The notes beneath the pieces were generated by a model. That model had not been told where the DNA came from and did no database searches. It saw only the letters and a program-made list of their open reading frames with translations. This document shows positions 62,907-64,000 of a stretch of DNA of 64,000 bases, piece after piece. The stretch is from contig AP012044.1 in NCBI GenBank assembly GCA_000283575.1, forward strand, positions 1,860,001 through 1,924,000. Reading direction: 5' to 3'. The position numbers and the translations under genes were made by a program. The stretch comes from Oscillibacter valericigenes Sjm18-20 (GTDB lineage Bacteria; Bacillota; Clostridia; Oscillospirales; Oscillospiraceae). Position 1 is the first letter of the stretch. The number at the start of each line of letters is the position of its first letter.

Positions 62907-64000
62907 TTGAACAACGAAGCGATGTATGAACAGCTGGGCGTCAGCCGGACTGTATATGAATACGGAGAAGCAATACTGGATTCTCTGCGGGAGCGGTTTT
63001 CTGACATCGACGCGGTGGCGGAGCATAATCAGGGCAAGGTGCTGCTGGCCATGCAGAAAAACAGGGTGAACGCCACGCACTTTGCCGCTACCACCGGCTA
63101 TGGCTACGATGACGAGGGCCGGGACAATCTGGAGCGGGTGTACGCCGACGTTTTTCACACTGAGGCGGCGCTGGTCCGCCCACAGATCACCTGCGGCACA
63201 CACGCGCTGGCCGTGGCCCTGTCCGCAAACCTCCTGCCCGGGGACGAACTGCTGAGTCCGGTGGGCGCTCCCTATGACACGCTGGAGGAGGTCATCGGTA
63301 TCCGGGAGGGTAAGTGCTCTTTAAAGGAGTACGGCGTCACCTATGCACAGGCCGATCTAAAGGCGGACGGGACCTTCGATTACGACGCCATCCGCGCCGC
63401 CATCAACAGCCGCACAAAGCTCATCACTATCCAGCGCTCCAAGGGATACGCCACCCGCCCCAGCTTTTCGGTCAGGCAGATCGGGGAACTGATCGCCTTT
63501 TGCAAGTCCGTGAAGCCGGATGTGAAGTGTATGGTGGACAATTGCTACGGCGAGTTCGTGGAGATTCTGGAGCCTTCCGATCTGGGCGCGGACATGGTGG
63601 TGGGAAGTCTTATAAAAAATCCAGGCGGCGGCCTCGCTCCCATCGGCGGCTATATCTGCGGTACAAGAGAATGCGTGGAGCGGTGTGCTTTCCGTCTCTC
63701 CGCCCCGGGCCTGGGGCAGGAGGTGGGTGCGAATCTGGGGCTGATGCCCGCGTTCTATCAAGGGCTGTTTCTGTCGCCCACGGTGGTGTCCGGCGCACTG
63801 AAGGGTGCGGTTTTTGCCGCGGGCGTCTATGAAAAGCTGGGCTTCGCCTGCGTTCCAAACGCCGCAGAGGACCGCCACGACATCATTCAGGCGGTGACGC
63901 TGGGAAGCAAAGAGGCCATGGTGGCCTTCTGCAAGGGTATCCAGTCCGCCGCGCCGGTGGACAGCTATGTTACCCCGGAGCCATGGGCCATGCCGGGATA
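62907..64000 (+). CDS. Methionine gamma-lyase-family PLP enzyme (PF06838), partial
   Basis: The frame is open from TTG 62907 to the window end (364 residues seen), so the C-terminus is missing. It is a PLP-dependent fold-type I protein of the aluminium-resistance/Met_gamma_lyase family: HNQGKVLLAMQKNRVNATHFAATTGYGYDDEGRDNLE, QITCGTHALAVAL, VDNCYGEFVE, and the PLP lysine in VGSLIKNPGGG. The true reaction is unknown; sulfur amino-acid cleavage is the family guess. In many Firmicutes it lies near hfq and miaA, which are not visible here. An ATG at 62922 is an alternative start. Confidence 0.87.
   Translation, partial: MNNEAMYEQLGVSRTVYEYGEAILDSLRERFSDIDAVAEHNQGKVLLAMQKNRVNATHFAATTGYGYDDEGRDNLERVYADVFHTEAALVRPQITCGTHALAVALSANLLPGDELLSPVGAPYDTLEEVIGIREGKCSLKEYGVTYAQADLKADGTFDYDAIRAAINSRTKLITIQRSKGYATRPSFSVRQIGELIAFCKSVKPDVKCMVDNCYGEFVEILEPSDLGADMVVGSLIKNPGGGLAPIGGYICGTRECVERCAFRLSAPGLGQEVGANLGLMPAFYQGLFLSPTVVSGALKGAVFAAGVYEKLGFACVPNAAEDRHDIIQAVTLGSKEAMVAFCKGIQSAAPVDSYVTPEPWAMPG

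Overview
The window is about 64 kb of a Gram-positive gut anaerobe of the Oscillospiraceae. The 16S rRNA reads like Oscillibacter and close relatives, and the host genes (NADP-type glutamate dehydrogenase, queH, 2-hydroxyacyl-CoA dehydratase activator, PF06838 lyase family) fit an amino-acid-fermenting Clostridia member. I name the genus from recall of 16S sequence, not from a search.

Left host part (1-16,936). Positions 1-1,250 hold gene remnants, strong palindromes and a frameshifted membrane-protein gene. An IS110-family insertion sequence follows (about 1,260-2,871) with a candidate bridge RNA upstream of its transposase. Then come an AEC permease (minus strand), three tandem rRNA promoters, and a complete rRNA operon in the order 16S, tRNA-Ala, tRNA-Ile, 23S, tRNA-Lys, tRNA-Glu, 5S, terminator. 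The operon spacers carry four related hairpin modules with co-varying stems, each directly in front of a mature RNA. After a decayed IS256-type transposase come sfsA, mntP, a Na/Pi-cotransporter-like gene, gdhA (minus), an adenine-phosphoribosyltransferase-like gene and queH (minus).

Prophage (16,937-56,962). A 17-bp direct repeat marks both ends of a roughly 40-kb myovirus-type prophage. It starts with a minus-strand lysogeny block: integrase, two small genes, an HsdR-N-like nuclease-fold protein and an XRE repressor. The repressor faces an early promoter whose 17-bp spacer is an operator-like palindrome. The plus-strand early genes include small regulators, an initiator-like protein with internal iterons, a DnaB-type helicase, ParA, ParB, SSB, an ASCH protein and a HUH Rep-like protein. 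The late genes follow in the usual order: HNH, TerS-like, ParB-methyltransferase fusion, second TerS-like, TerL, portal, ClpP-type protease, capsid, connectors, sheath, tube, chaperone with -1 frameshift, tape measure, baseplate, fibre, holin and endolysin. Three low-GC minus-strand cargo genes and a lysin remnant end the element.

A 19-bp near-palindrome, typified by TGTGCCCGAATTGGACACA, occurs about 11 times across the prophage and was not seen in the host flanks. Four copies are identical. It lies in intergenic regions, inside genes and just before terminators. It looks like a prophage-wide binding site, either a parS-like centromere for the prophage ParAB or a stoperator-like system. It is the strongest undescribed-system candidate here.

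Right host part (56,963-64,000): a two-gene operon of a 980-residue 2-hydroxyacyl-CoA dehydratase activase and its dehydratase-subunit partner, a membrane GGDEF protein (minus), and the start of a methionine gamma-lyase-family gene that runs off the window.
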